Shown: in pieces, positions 45,658 to 55,454 of the stretch
How positions within the stretch are numbered: position 1 is the first letter of the stretch
Layout of the letters: each line of letters begins with the position of its first letter
Origin: Clostridium sp.
GTDB taxonomy: Bacteria; Bacillota; Clostridia; Clostridiales; Clostridiaceae
DNA: 64,000 nt
Reading direction: 5' to 3'
Assembly: GCF_017888565.1 (NCBI RefSeq)
Contig: NZ_JAGHFX010000094.1
Coordinates: 62,001 to 126,000, forward strand
Program-made: the position numbers and the translations under genes
Notes under the pieces: model-generated
The model's input: the letters and a program-made list of their open reading frames with translations, nothing else
What the model was told of the DNA's origin: nothing
The model's database searches: none

Positions 45658-45722
45658 TATAACAATAGCGAAGATAAATAATATGTGAAATAAACATATC
45701 TATTTACCTTCGCTTTTATATA
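45658..45722. repeat. Palindromic intergenic repeat module A, copy 3 (internally deleted)
   Basis: AGCGAAGATAAATAATATGT pairs with the complementary ACATATCTATTTACCTTCGCT. It is the outer stem of module A without the interior, at the 3' end of the gene ending at 45755. Confidence 0.75.
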
Positions 45723-45754
45723 AGCAAAACATAAAGTTAACCTTTACATACGTC

Positions 45755-46177
45755 CTAATTTAGCATTTTAATTATCTTTTCATTTTCTTCCTTAGTTAAA
45801 TTAAGTTTTTCTGTTATATTTAATAATTTTTCAAATAATTCATTTTCATCTATTATATTTCTTAAATAACTCGTTATAGAATTACTTATTTCTAAAACTA
45901 TTTGAAGAACTTCAATTCTATCTTCAGATTTAAGTTTATTTTCTTCTACAGCTCTACATAATATATAGCCATATACTGAACATAACTCAACATAATCTAT
46001 TATTTCTTCTGATGATATTTTATTTATCATGCATTCAATTTGTACTGGTGAATACTCTTTATAAATATCATTATTTATATTAAAATGTAATGATGCATTT
46101 ATAAATTCATCCTTCAGGTCGCTTGTTACTTTTCCATGTAAGTAATTTAAAACTAGTTTATATATTATAACATCCAT
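45755..46177 (-). CDS. Unknown 140-residue helical protein
   Basis: The product is acidic and predicted to be all-helical, with MDVIIYKLVLNYLHGKVTSD at the start and a C-terminal ELFEKLLNITEKLNLTKEEN. No motif is recognised and there is no signal peptide. AGGGGGACAG lies upstream of the ATG. The gene stands alone, with module A beyond its stop codon. Confidence 0.6.
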   Translation of the reverse strand: MDVIIYKLVLNYLHGKVTSDLKDEFINASLHFNINNDIYKEYSPVQIECMINKISSEEIIDYVELCSVYGYILCRAVEENKLKSEDRIEVLQIVLEISNSITSYLRNIIDENELFEKLLNITEKLNLTKEENEKIIKMLN

Positions 46178-46445
46178 TACGACTGTCCCCCTAAATAATT
46201 CCTTTACTTATAATTTATCATAATATTGCAAACTTTTAAATTATATTCTAAAAAATAAAAAATATATTTTTTATTTAATATGAATATTAATTTTTAGTTG
46301 CTATAAATTTAATTTAAATACAATTATTAACAAAGCTTGTCTAAAGGAACCTTTCTGCCTTACTTATAAATTTCACTTTTTATCATTAGCTCTTTTTTCG
46401 TAACTGATTGCAATCTTTATAATATTATATTTCCCAATATAATAA
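46178..46445. other. Gene-free stretch between transketolase and the unknown helical protein
   Basis: AT-rich; no frame with a ribosome binding site is seen. Confidence 0.5.
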
Positions 46446-46477
46446 AAAAGATACCTATGTAAATTGAGGTATCTTTT
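46446..46477 (-). terminator. Terminator of the ribose/transketolase operon
   Basis: AAAGATACCT and AGGTATCTTT pair on the minus strand and are followed by TTTATTATA. It lies 51 bases after the transketolase C-subunit stop. Confidence 0.87.
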
Positions 46478-46527
46478 CCATTTAAATAACTTATACAAAG
46501 GTTAAATTTTTATTTTAACTTTATATA

Positions 46528-47451
46528 TTAAATAATTTCTTTTACAGCTTTTATTATTTCATCACTTGTTAAGCCATATTTTTTCATTAATTCATCAGGA
46601 GTTCCTGATTCACCAAATGTATCTTTTATTCCTATAGTTTTAACTATTGTAGGATGATTGCTTGTTACAACTTGAGAAACTGTTGCTCCAAGTCCACCTA
46701 TTATTGAATGCTCTTCAGCTGTAACAATTCCCTTTGTTTCTTTTGCTGCTTTTATTATTAGTTCTTTATCTATTGGTTTAATAGTAGAAATATTAATAAC
46801 TCTTGCATTTATTCCTTCTTCTTTTAACTTATCAGATGCTTCTATTGCTTTTTGAACCATCATTCCAGTAGCAATTATAGCCACATCGTTTCCTTCTCTA
46901 AGCTCTACACCTTTTCCAATTTCGAACTTATAGTTATCATCAAATATATCTTCTGTATTACATCTACCAAATCTTAAGTAAACTGGTCCTACAAAATCTG
47001 CTGCCGCTTTTGTAGCTTGCATAGCTTCTCTGTGATCTGCTGGTACTATTACAGTCATATTTGGAAGTGCACTCATAAGTGCAATATCTTCAACAGATTG
47101 ATGTGAACCACCATCTTCTCCAACTGTTATACCTGCATGAGTTGCAGCTATTTTAACATTCATTTTTGGATAGCATATTGAGTTTCTTATTACTTCAAAT
47201 GCTCTACCTGTAGCAAATACTGCAAAAGTACTAGCAAATGGTATGTTTCCTACATTAGCAAAACCTGCTGCCATTCCCATTAAGTTTTGTTCTGCTATAC
47301 CTGCATTAAAAAATCTATCTTTAAACATATTTTTAAAATCACATGTTTTTGTTGATTTAGAAAGATCCGCATCAAGAACTACAACTTTTTCATTTTCTTT
47401 TCCTAATTCTACTAAAGCCATTCCATATGATTCTCTTGTTGCCTTACCCAT
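46528..47451 (-). CDS. Transketolase, C-terminal subunit (split type)
   Basis: This 307-residue subunit contains the pyrimidine-binding and C-terminal domains of transketolase (GMAAGFANVGNIPFASTFAV, then SHQSVEDIALMSALPNMTVI and the C-terminal VTAEEHSIIGGLG). With the N-terminal subunit encoded just upstream it forms one enzyme of the non-oxidative pentose phosphate route, linking ribose 5-phosphate to glycolysis. The split arrangement is frequent in clostridia. It is the last gene of the ribose operon and is closed by the terminator at 46446-46477. Confidence 0.94.
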   Translation of the reverse strand: MGKATRESYGMALVELGKENEKVVVLDADLSKSTKTCDFKNMFKDRFFNAGIAEQNLMGMAAGFANVGNIPFASTFAVFATGRAFEVIRNSICYPKMNVKIAATHAGITVGEDGGSHQSVEDIALMSALPNMTVIVPADHREAMQATKAAADFVGPVYLRFGRCNTEDIFDDNYKFEIGKGVELREGNDVAIIATGMMVQKAIEASDKLKEEGINARVINISTIKPIDKELIIKAAKETKGIVTAEEHSIIGGLGATVSQVVTSNHPTIVKTIGIKDTFGESGTPDELMKKYGLTSDEIIKAVKEII

Positions 47452-47463
47452 TATAAATACCTC

Positions 47464-48276
47464 CTATTTCATGATTTCCATAATAGCTTGTTCTGCTTGT
47501 TCTTTGTTAGGTGCTTGTCCATGCCATCCTGCTTGATTTTCCATAAAGCTAACACCCTTACCTTTTACAGTCTTCGCTATTATTACTGTTGGCTTACCTT
47601 TTGTTTCCTCTGCATTTTTAAATGCTTTATCTAATTCTTCATAATCATGTCCATCACATTCAATTACATTAAACCCAAAACCTCTAAATTTTTCATCTAA
47701 AGGACTAATTCCCATAACTTCTTCGTTTTTACCATCTATTTGTAATCCATTAAAATCAACTATTGCAACTAAATTGTCTAATTTATAGTGAGCTGCTGCC
47801 ATTGATGCTTCCCAAACTAAACCTTCTTGAAGCTCTCCATCTCCTAATACTGCATAAACTCTAGCATTATTATTTTGAGCTTTTAATCCTAAAGCCATTC
47901 CTACAGCATTAGATATCCCTTGCCCAAGTGATCCTGTTGATACATCAACACCAGGAACATGTTTAGAATCTGGGTGTCCTTGAAGTAAGCCACCTGTTTT
48001 TCTTAAAGTTTTTAATTCTTCCTTAGAGAAAAATCCTTTTTCAGCTAATACTGAATAAAGCGCTGGAGCTGCATGTCCTTTACTTAATACAAATCTATCT
48101 CTTTTCTCCCACTTAGGATTATTTACATCTATATTCATCTTTTCGTAATATAAATATGTTACTATATCTGCACAAGATAATGAGCCACCTGGATGTCCAG
48201 ATTTTGATTCACAAAGCATTTCTATTATATTTTTTCTAACATTCTTAGAAATAGAAATTAAATTTTCTTTATTCAT
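47464..48276 (-). CDS. Transketolase, N-terminal subunit (split type)
   Basis: This 270-residue subunit contains the thiamine-diphosphate pyrophosphate domain, with GDGELQEGLVWEASMAAAHY followed by VDFNGLQIDG, the metal/TPP motif GDG-x(25-30)-N. SKGHAAPALY and GSLGQGISNAVG are also typical. It pairs with the subunit encoded 12 bases downstream, and follows rbsR by 17 bases, so ribose uptake and its metabolism are expressed together. Confidence 0.94.
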   Translation of the reverse strand: MNKENLISISKNVRKNIIEMLCESKSGHPGGSLSCADIVTYLYYEKMNIDVNNPKWEKRDRFVLSKGHAAPALYSVLAEKGFFSKEELKTLRKTGGLLQGHPDSKHVPGVDVSTGSLGQGISNAVGMALGLKAQNNNARVYAVLGDGELQEGLVWEASMAAAHYKLDNLVAIVDFNGLQIDGKNEEVMGISPLDEKFRGFGFNVIECDGHDYEELDKAFKNAEETKGKPTVIIAKTVKGKGVSFMENQAGWHGQAPNKEQAEQAIMEIMK

Positions 48277-48293
48277 ATTTTACACCACCCAAT

Positions 48294-49292
48294 CTATTTT
48301 ACTGTTTTTCTTTCCACTAAATATGGTTTTAAATTAATAATATTTTCTCTACTATTATTACTTGCAACATCCATTAATAAATTAAAGGCTTCCTTCCCCA
48401 TATTATAAATTGGTTGTGCAATTGTAGTTAACTCTGGCTCTATATAAGAACATATTCCTATATTATCATAACCTAATATTCCTATATCTTCTGGTATTTT
48501 CAAACCTTTTCTAATCAAACACTTAATTCCACCAATGGCCATAATATCACTACTATAAAATATTACATCAATATTATTATTTTTCTTCATGAGTCTTTCA
48601 GTTGCATTTATTCCCCCTTGTAATGAAATTTCATCCTCTTCTAGTAAAAGTTCATTAAAAATATTATACTTCTTAGATATTTTTTCAAAGTATCTAAGTC
48701 TTGAATTTGAGCTTACTTCATTTTGAGTTGCTCCTACAAAAGCTATATTCTTATATCCTTTTCCTATTAAATAATCCAAACCTATTTTTATTCCCTCTTC
48801 GTTATCACAAAAAACACCATTTACATTTTCTGCTTCATCAATGTGCCTATCAACAACAACAAATGGTACTTCATTAGATTTTAGCATATTTATAGAATTA
48901 CTTTTCTTACCACTTGCTACAATTATTACTCCATCAACTAGTTTGCTTATTAATAATCTTATATACTCTTCTTCTTTTCTACTACTATTGAATGTATTAC
49001 ATAAGATTATACTATATCCTTGTTTTTCTGCTTCTATTTCAATAGCTTTTGCCATCTCTGCAAAGAATGGATTTTCTATATCTGGAATAACAAAACCTAT
49101 GGTATAACTTTTTTTTGTACTTAAACTTCTTGCTAATGAATTTGGTATATAGTTTAGCTCTTTTGCAGCTTCTAAAATTCTATTTCTTGTTTCTTCTGAA
49201 ACATTTATATCTTTATTATTTAATACCATGGATGCTGTGGTTCTAGATACATTTGCATACTGAGCTATATCTAGAAGAGTTATCTTGCTCAT
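48294..49292 (-). CDS. rbsR: LacI-family regulator of the ribose operon
   Basis: The start at 49292 (MSKITLLDIAQYANVSRTTA) is best because AAGGAG lies 8 bases upstream, giving 332 residues. The N-terminal HTH and hinge (YIPNSLARSLSTKKS) and the sugar-binding domain identify a LacI/RbsR-type repressor. It sits inside the operon, between rbsB and the transketolase genes, rather than at the start. Two palindromes centred on CG upstream of rbsK (54135-54165) are the likely operators, with D-ribose or a derivative as inducer. Confidence 0.92.
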   Translation of the reverse strand: MSKITLLDIAQYANVSRTTASMVLNNKDINVSEETRNRILEAAKELNYIPNSLARSLSTKKSYTIGFVIPDIENPFFAEMAKAIEIEAEKQGYSIILCNTFNSSRKEEEYIRLLISKLVDGVIIVASGKKSNSINMLKSNEVPFVVVDRHIDEAENVNGVFCDNEEGIKIGLDYLIGKGYKNIAFVGATQNEVSSNSRLRYFEKISKKYNIFNELLLEEDEISLQGGINATERLMKKNNNIDVIFYSSDIMAIGGIKCLIRKGLKIPEDIGILGYDNIGICSYIEPELTTIAQPIYNMGKEAFNLLMDVASNNSRENIINLKPYLVERKTVK

Positions 49293-49365
49293 AAATTCCA
49301 CTCCTTATTGCAGTTTTACATATAAGATTATATCATAATTTACTAATATTTATTTGACAAATTAA

Positions 49366-50280
49366 CTAATAATTTTTATTACTAACAATTTTTAGATCAG
49401 CTGCTATTTCTTTATCTACTGCTTCACCATTATATATTTTTAATGCTAATACAACTCCTAATGCACCAATTAAATCTGGTTGTTGTGCAACAGTTGCAAT
49501 CATTTCTCCTTTTTCAACTGCATCTAAAGCATCTTCATTTCCATCAAATCCTATAACCATTGCCTTAACATTACTTGTTCCAATTGCCTTAGCTGCTCCA
49601 AGAGCCATTTCATCATTATGAGCAAATACTACTTGAACATCTGAGTTACCTTGTAGTATATTTTCCATTACTGATAAACCCTTTTGTCTATCAAAATCTG
49701 CTGCTTGACTTGAAACAAACTTAACATTTGCTTTATCATCTAAGATACTATGAAAACCTGCTCCTCTATCTCTAGTTGCTGATGCTCCTGGGATGCCTTG
49801 AAGTTCAACTACATTTATATTTGCCTCAGTTCCAAGCTTTTCTAAAACAAATTCTGCTGCCATAGCTCCCCCCTTTATGTTATCTGAAGCTATATGACTT
49901 GTAACTTCTCCACCGTTTGATTGTCTATCTAAAGTAATTACAGGTATATTTGCATTATTTGCAACTTCTACTGATTTTACAACAGCATCACTATCTGTTG
50001 GATTTATTAATAAAGCTACTACACCAAGTTGTATTAAATCTTCTACATTAGATCTTTCCTTAGCCGGGTCATTTTGTGAATCTAATACTATTAATTCAAA
50101 TCCTAGCTTTTCTGCTTCTTTTTCTGCTCCTTCTTTCATACTAACAAAGAAAGGATTATTTAAAGTGGATAAAACTATTCCAACTTTTTTGTCACTCTTT
50201 CTATTTGAGCATCCCATAAAGAAACTCATTGAAATTATGGCTAATAGAGAAAATGCTAATATCTTTTTTATACCTTTCAT
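49366..50280 (-). CDS. rbsB: Ribose ABC transporter, substrate-binding lipoprotein
   Basis: This 304-residue lipoprotein captures ribose outside the cell. It has a signal peptide with lipobox (SFFMGC, C24) and the ribose-binding fold: VGIVLSTLNNPFFVSMKEGA, then NPTDSDAVVKSVEVANNANI and ITLDRQSNGGEV with ribose-contact residues, and AHNDEMALGAAKAI. It is the fifth gene of the operon, after rbsC. Confidence 0.95.
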   Translation of the reverse strand: MKGIKKILAFSLLAIISMSFFMGCSNRKSDKKVGIVLSTLNNPFFVSMKEGAEKEAEKLGFELIVLDSQNDPAKERSNVEDLIQLGVVALLINPTDSDAVVKSVEVANNANIPVITLDRQSNGGEVTSHIASDNIKGGAMAAEFVLEKLGTEANINVVELQGIPGASATRDRGAGFHSILDDKANVKFVSSQAADFDRQKGLSVMENILQGNSDVQVVFAHNDEMALGAAKAIGTSNVKAMVIGFDGNEDALDAVEKGEMIATVAQQPDLIGALGVVLALKIYNGEAVDKEIAADLKIVSNKNY

Positions 50281-50300
50281 GTTATCTCCTCCTATTTCAA

Positions 50301-51239
50301 TTATGCTTTCTTTCTGCTCTTTTTATCTAATAATACTGCTATTAAGATAACTAATCCTTTTACTATTGATTGATAAAATGGTGATACGTTCATTAAGTTT
50401 AATCCGTTATTTAACACTCCTATAATAAGAGCACCTATTAATGTTCCTGTTATTTTACCTTCTCCACCTGCAAGTGATGTACCTCCAATAACAACTGCTG
50501 CTATTGCATCTAATTCAAAGCTTGTTCCTGCATTTGGTGAAGCTGATGCTATTCTACTAGTTATAATTACCCCTGCTATTGATGATGCAAAACCTGAAAC
50601 TACATATACCAAAGTCTTAATTTTATCTGTGTTTATACCTGATAATCTAGCTGAATCTTCATTTCCACCTAGTGCATAAAGATATCTACCAAATCTTGTT
50701 TGTGATAAAACATAAATTGCTATTATAGAAACGATTACAGTAATTATAACTGGAATTGGCATGAATCCTATTTTTCCATTACCTATATTAACGAATTTTT
50801 CTGGTAACTTAGAAATTGGAGTTCCATTTGTAAATACTAAAGTAGCGCCTCTAAATATTGTCATTGTTGCAAGTGTTGCTATAAATGCTTGTAGCTTACC
50901 TTTTGATATTAAAAGCCCATTTACTAAACCAATTGCTATACCAACTAATGCCGCAACTATTATTGCTAATGTAACACTTCCTGTTGATTTAATTATTGAT
51001 GCTGATAATGCTCCACTAATTGCTAAAGTTGAACCAACTGATAAGTCTATTCCACCAGTTAAGATAACAAAAGTCATACCTACTGCAATTATTGCATTAA
51101 CTGAAACTTGCGTAAAAACATTAGTAATATTTGATAGTGATAAAAATGATGGTGTAACAAATGTAATTATCGCACATAGTAGCACTAGTCCTATAAGAGA
51201 TTTATATTTAGATGCAGTTTCTTTTATATTAATATTCAT
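50301..51239 (-). CDS. rbsC: Ribose ABC transporter, permease
   Basis: This 312-residue membrane protein of the RbsC/AraH family has the sequences AVGMTFVILTGGIDLSVGST and GGTSLAGGEGKITGTLIGAL near the C-terminus, the conserved motif of sugar permeases. About eight to ten hydrophobic segments are present. It lies 16 bases after rbsA and upstream of rbsB. Confidence 0.95.
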   Translation of the reverse strand: MNINIKETASKYKSLIGLVLLCAIITFVTPSFLSLSNITNVFTQVSVNAIIAVGMTFVILTGGIDLSVGSTLAISGALSASIIKSTGSVTLAIIVAALVGIAIGLVNGLLISKGKLQAFIATLATMTIFRGATLVFTNGTPISKLPEKFVNIGNGKIGFMPIPVIITVIVSIIAIYVLSQTRFGRYLYALGGNEDSARLSGINTDKIKTLVYVVSGFASSIAGVIITSRIASASPNAGTSFELDAIAAVVIGGTSLAGGEGKITGTLIGALIIGVLNNGLNLMNVSPFYQSIVKGLVILIAVLLDKKSRKKA

Positions 51240-51255
51240 AATTGTATCCTCCCAA

Positions 51256-52761
51256 CTATTTATTCATTCCAACAGCTAATTTCATTATGCTTTCTTGTGA
51301 AGCTTCTTCTCTTTTTAATTCTCCTGATATTTTTCCTTCACTCATAACAAGTATTCTATCGCTTATTCCTAAAACTTCTGGTAAATCTGAAGATATCATT
51401 ATTATTGCCTTTCCAGATGCTTTAAGTTCATTTAATAATTCGTATATTTCCTTCTTTGCTCCGACATCTATCCCTCTTGTAGGTTCATCTATTATTAGTA
51501 CTTCTGGAGATAACATAAGCCATTTTGCAAGTATAACCTTTTGTTGATTACCTCCACTTAAGTTTTTAATTAATTGATCTCTGTTTGGTGTTTTTATCTT
51601 AATTTTATCTATATAATAATCAACATCTTTTATTGCTTTATTTTTATCTATAGACATCATTTTGCTTTCATATTTTTTTAAATTAGATAAAATCATATTT
51701 TCAGCTACAGATAAACTTAAAACACATCCTTCTTTTTTTCTATCCTCTGATAGATAACAAATTCCATTATCTATTGCTTCTTGAATATTCTTTATATTAA
51801 CTTCTTTTCCTTTTATTTTTATAGTTCCAGAGGTCTTTTTATATTCTCCAAATATTGTTTTTGCAACTTCTGTTCTTCCTGACCCCATAAGACCAGCTAT
51901 TCCTAAGATTTCTCCTTCTTTTACATTGAAGCTTATATCTTTTATTCCAACATTTGAGTTAAGATTCATAACTTCTAAAATGTCTTTTCCACTATTTACC
52001 TCTCTATAAGGGAACTGATCTTCTATTTTTCTTCCAACCATCATTGAAATTAATTTATCATTATCAATATCTTTTATTAAGGCATTTCCTGCATATTTTC
52101 CATCTCTAAGAACTTCAACTCTATCACATATAGCAAATATTTCTTCCATCCTATGGGATATATAAATTATTGCAATACCTTTTTTCTTTAAACTATCTAT
52201 TACCTTAAATAAATTCTTAGTTTCTACTTCTGTTAAAGCTGTAGTTGGCTCATCCATTATTATTACTCTTGCATTCTTAGTTAAAGCCTTTGCTATTTCT
52301 ACCATTTGTTTTTCTCCAACATTAAGGCTAGAAATAAGAGTGTTGGGATTTATATTTGCACCTATTTGATCTAAGAATAATTTACTTCTTTCTATAAGTT
52401 CCTTTTTATTTATTTTCCCAGTAAACTTATGAAATTTTTCATTTCCTAAAAATATATTTTCTGCAACTGTTAAATTATTTAAAACGCTCATTTCTTGATG
52501 GATAATAGTAACTCCATATTCTTCTGCTGATTTTATTCCTTTTATATGTGCCTCTACTCCATCTATAAATACCTTACCCTCATCTTTTTGATATACTCCA
52601 CTTAATATCTTCATTAGTGTAGACTTACCAGCCCCATTTTCGCCCATTAAAGCCGTAACTTCTCCTCCATAAGCTGTTATATCAACATTGTCTAGGGCCT
52701 TTACCCCTGGGAATATCTTAGATACTCCCTCCATTCTTAGCATTGGTATTCTTTTACTCAT
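51256..52761 (-). CDS. rbsA: Ribose ABC transporter, double ATP-binding protein
   Basis: This 501-residue protein has two fused ATPase domains, as normal for RbsA/MglA. The first has Walker [15 protein letters not shown], the signature ([12 protein letters not shown], a diverged form) and [12 protein letters not shown]. The second has a diverged Walker A ([10 protein letters not shown]), signature LSGGNQQKV and [25 protein letters not shown] precedes the ATG. Confidence 0.95.
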   Translation of the reverse strand: MSKRIPMLRMEGVSKIFPGVKALDNVDITAYGGEVTALMGENGAGKSTLMKILSGVYQKDEGKVFIDGVEAHIKGIKSAEEYGVTIIHQEMSVLNNLTVAENIFLGNEKFHKFTGKINKKELIERSKLFLDQIGANINPNTLISSLNVGEKQMVEIAKALTKNARVIIMDEPTTALTEVETKNLFKVIDSLKKKGIAIIYISHRMEEIFAICDRVEVLRDGKYAGNALIKDIDNDKLISMMVGRKIEDQFPYREVNSGKDILEVMNLNSNVGIKDISFNVKEGEILGIAGLMGSGRTEVAKTIFGEYKKTSGTIKIKGKEVNIKNIQEAIDNGICYLSEDRKKEGCVLSLSVAENMILSNLKKYESKMMSIDKNKAIKDVDYYIDKIKIKTPNRDQLIKNLSGGNQQKVILAKWLMLSPEVLIIDEPTRGIDVGAKKEIYELLNELKASGKAIIMISSDLPEVLGISDRILVMSEGKISGELKREEASQESIMKLAVGMNK

Positions 52762-52778
52762 ATAAATACCCTCCTTAA

Positions 52779-53174
52779 CTAAAATACAACTCCTGATTTT
52801 AAAATTATATTTGCATAAGGTGTTTGTTCACCTGTTCTAACTACTGCCATGCATTCCTTTAAATTTCTTTTTAATTCTTCATGAGATACAAATGTTATTT
52901 TCACATCTCCTATAATTGCTTTAATTTCTTCAAAAAGCTGTGGATTTATATTTTCTGTTTCCTTTGCTAATATTACTTCTTCTATTTGAAGTTCTTCTAA
53001 TGTTGCTTTTAAAGTTTGCATAAATGTTGGTATTCCATTTATTAATGCTAAATCTATTCTTTCAGTTACACTCGGAATCGGTAATCCACAATCTCCTATT
53101 GCTAACATATCTGTGTGTCCCATTTTTGATATTACTGAACTTAAATTACTATTTAATAATGATGTTTTTCTCAT
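52779..53174 (-). CDS. rbsD: D-ribose pyranase
   Basis: This 131-residue enzyme converts beta-D-ribopyranose to beta-D-ribofuranose, the form used by ribokinase. The N-terminal [20 protein letters not shown] with catalytic H17-D19 region (numbering approximate) and the C-terminal [21 protein letters not shown] are the family signature. It starts 5 bases after rbsK. Confidence 0.96.
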   Translation of the reverse strand: MRKTSLLNSNLSSVISKMGHTDMLAIGDCGLPIPSVTERIDLALINGIPTFMQTLKATLEELQIEEVILAKETENINPQLFEEIKAIIGDVKITFVSHEELKRNLKECMAVVRTGEQTPYANIILKSGVVF

Positions 53175-53179
53175 TTGTA

Positions 53180-54109
53180 TTACTCCTCTCCATAAACCTC
53201 TTCCACTTCTTTTAAATATGGTATTGAAGGTTGTGCCCCTTTTCTTTGAACTGCTATTGATGAAACCTTATTTCCAAATGTCACTGCTTTTATAAGATTT
53301 TCTTTATTCAAATTTTTTACATCTATTTTTGAACTTAGACCTCCTATAAAGCTATCTCCAGCAGCTGTTGTATCAATTGCATTTACTTTAAATGCTGGAA
53401 CTACTTCACTAAAGCCTTCTCCTATTACTGCTGCTCCTCTAGAACCTAAAGTTATAATTACAAATTTAACTCCTTTTTTTAGGAAAACTTCTGCTGCTCT
53501 TTTTGCATCTTCTAAATTTTCTACTTTTATACCAGTTAAAACTTCTGCTTCTGTTTCATTTGGTACTATTATATCTGTTACCTTTAAAAGCTCTTCATCT
53601 ATTTTTTTTGCTGGTGCTGGATTTAATATTGTAACTTTTCCAAATTCTTTAGCCTTTGTAAATGCTTTTAAAGTAATTTCTTCTGGTGTTTCAAATTGAG
53701 ATATCAATATATCACTTTCTTTTAATGCCTTTTCTGATTTAGTAATTTCTTCTTCATTTATTGTCATATTTGATCCTGGAACAACTATTATTGAATTATT
53801 TCCGTTATCATTAACCATTATGATTGCCATTCCAGTTGCTTCTTCCTCATCTTCATATATAAAATTTACATCTATATTATCTTCTTTTAATTTATTTTTA
53901 AGTATTAAGCCATTATCATCTTTACCTATCTTAGATATCATTATTACTTCTGAGCCACTTCTCTTAGCTGCTACTGCTTGATTTGCTCCCTTACCACCTG
54001 ATATCTTTTCAAAAGATTTTGATAAAATAGTTTCTCCTACTTGTGGTATATTATTAACCTTTAATACTAAATCCATATTCATGCTTCCAAGTACACATAT
54101 CTTATTCAT
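53180..54109 (-). CDS. rbsK: Ribokinase
   Basis: This 309-residue PfkB-family kinase makes ribose 5-phosphate. It shows the signatures [13 protein letters not shown] (about residues 38-50) and the ATP/catalytic motif [13 protein letters not shown] with the base D at AAGD (about 250). It is the first gene of the operon; ATG 54109 follows AGGAGAGAGA and lies 25 bases beyond the operators. Confidence 0.96.
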   Translation of the reverse strand: MNKICVLGSMNMDLVLKVNNIPQVGETILSKSFEKISGGKGANQAVAAKRSGSEVIMISKIGKDDNGLILKNKLKEDNIDVNFIYEDEEEATGMAIIMVNDNGNNSIIVVPGSNMTINEEEITKSEKALKESDILISQFETPEEITLKAFTKAKEFGKVTILNPAPAKKIDEELLKVTDIIVPNETEAEVLTGIKVENLEDAKRAAEVFLKKGVKFVIITLGSRGAAVIGEGFSEVVPAFKVNAIDTTAAGDSFIGGLSSKIDVKNLNKENLIKAVTFGNKVSSIAVQRKGAQPSIPYLKEVEEVYGEE

Positions 54110-54134
54110 AAATCTCTCTCCTAATAATTATTTT

Positions 54135-54195
54135 TAGTAAATCGGTTTACTAAATCGGTTAACTATATAATAAATCATTTGTAAACGTTTTTCAA
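54135..54195 (-). promoter_or_regulatory. Ribose operon promoter with two LacI-type operators and a cre-like site
   Basis: On the minus strand TTGAAA (54190-54195) and TATTAT (54167-54172) are 17 bases apart. Downstream, a near-perfect palindrome centred on CG (TAGTAAACCGATTTACTA, 54135-54152) and a weaker one at 54148-54165 fit the RbsR operator. A sequence GAAAAACGTTTACA (54181-54194) overlaps the -35 and matches 12 of 14 positions of the catabolite-response consensus, so CcpA may repress the operon. Confidence 0.75.
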
Positions 54196-54299
54196 GTAGT
54201 TTTTTTAAAAATATTCTAAAAATTTTCGCATATTTTCCTTTACTTTTTGTTATAATAATGATATACTTAATTCACTAGCTAAGGTTAGCAACTTAATAT

Positions 54300-54375
<76 letters not shown>

Positions 54376-54408
54376 AAAAAGCTTTGGATTTATCCAAAGC
54401 TTTTTATT
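54376..54408. terminator. Bidirectional terminator after tRNA-fMet
   Basis: AAAAAGCTTTGGAT pairs with ATCCAAAGCTTTTT around TT. It serves the tRNA and the convergent ThiM-like gene. Confidence 0.92.
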
Positions 54409-54420
54409 ATTTCTAACTTT

Positions 54421-55266
54421 TTATCTCACAAATGAATACTCAACTTTCGCTAATCTATTTAGCTTCTCTGCATCTATCTTCTCTATTTCATCTAATAAGT
54501 ACTCTTTTAACCATATACTTTTTTCAGGTTTTAAGTTCTTTTGTACAACTATTCTTTCACTTACTGCTATAGTCATAATAGCAACTAAGACGCCTCTAAA
54601 TATTTGTTCATTATTGCTTGCAGATGCGACCCCTACTGAAATTAATCCACATAATATTATTTCAATACCAAATATATTATTAAACCGTTCTTGCTCACCT
54701 TCTAAATAAAATTCACTAAATCCATCGGTTAAATAATAATCTTCACATTGAACTACTACTATGATATTATATCTTTTTGAAAAACTTCTTAGGCTTACTC
54801 TAACCTCTATATTTTCTTTTACCTTTGATAAGGTAAAGTCATTGCTCTTTAATTTATCATCACTTTGGATTAATACTTTAAATTCCTCTAACTTTCCCTT
54901 AACAACATTTATATTGTATCTATTTATGAATCTTAATGCTATTTCCTTTCTAAAAAAAGAAAAATTAACTCCCGTTATATCTAAAACTATAGGAATGCCT
55001 TTTCGTCTTGCTACTCTAATTGCTTTTTCCATTGTCTCTACCATTGCCCCACTTAAATTTTCTAAATTAATTAATAGGCAATCACATTTAGAAGTTATAT
55101 CTGGTGCTTCTTCAGTAGAATTAGCAATTACAGGGCTACCATTATAGCATAAAATTCCTTGCGCTAAATCTTTTGCTGCAACTGAATTAGAGATACAGTG
55201 TATAAGAGGGTGCTTTTTTTTCTGCAAGCTCAAGTTCTCGTCTAATGCCCTTATACCAATTTGCAT
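54421..55266 (-). CDS. ThiM (hydroxyethylthiazole kinase)-like protein with a disrupted active site
   Basis: The 281-residue protein starts like ThiM: KKKHPLIHCISNSVAAKDLA followed by QGILCYNGSPVIANSTEEAP, then a beta-strand region LLINLENLSGAMVETMEKAI. Where ThiM has the G-[ST]-G-C segment with the catalytic cysteine, this protein has NIFGIEIILCGLI. The usual VLDPVGAG ribbon is VLDITGVN. No thi genes, and no TPP riboswitch, are nearby. It is therefore probably not an active thiazole kinase, and may be a degenerate or repurposed paralogue. The start is ATG 55266 with AGAGAGG upstream. Confidence 0.75.
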   Translation of the reverse strand: MQIGIRALDENLSLQKKKHPLIHCISNSVAAKDLAQGILCYNGSPVIANSTEEAPDITSKCDCLLINLENLSGAMVETMEKAIRVARRKGIPIVLDITGVNFSFFRKEIALRFINRYNINVVKGKLEEFKVLIQSDDKLKSNDFTLSKVKENIEVRVSLRSFSKRYNIIVVVQCEDYYLTDGFSEFYLEGEQERFNNIFGIEIILCGLISVGVASASNNEQIFRGVLVAIMTIAVSERIVVQKNLKPEKSIWLKEYLLDEIEKIDAEKLNRLAKVEYSFVR

Positions 55267-55454
55267 TTTGTATCCTCTCTTACATCCTGAACTTAAATTA
55301 TAATGATGCTTCTATTTTATATACTACATCGATATATTTTATTCGACTCTATTTTCATATGTTACATATTTATTTTTCTATAGATTAATAGTTTAATCAC
55401 ATATTTTGTTATATAATTAAAATTAATAAAATTTATAATTCAAAGGAGAAATTT

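Noticed and set aside
50761-51279. 172-residue plus-strand frame opposite rbsC
   Set aside because: Antisense shadow of rbsC.
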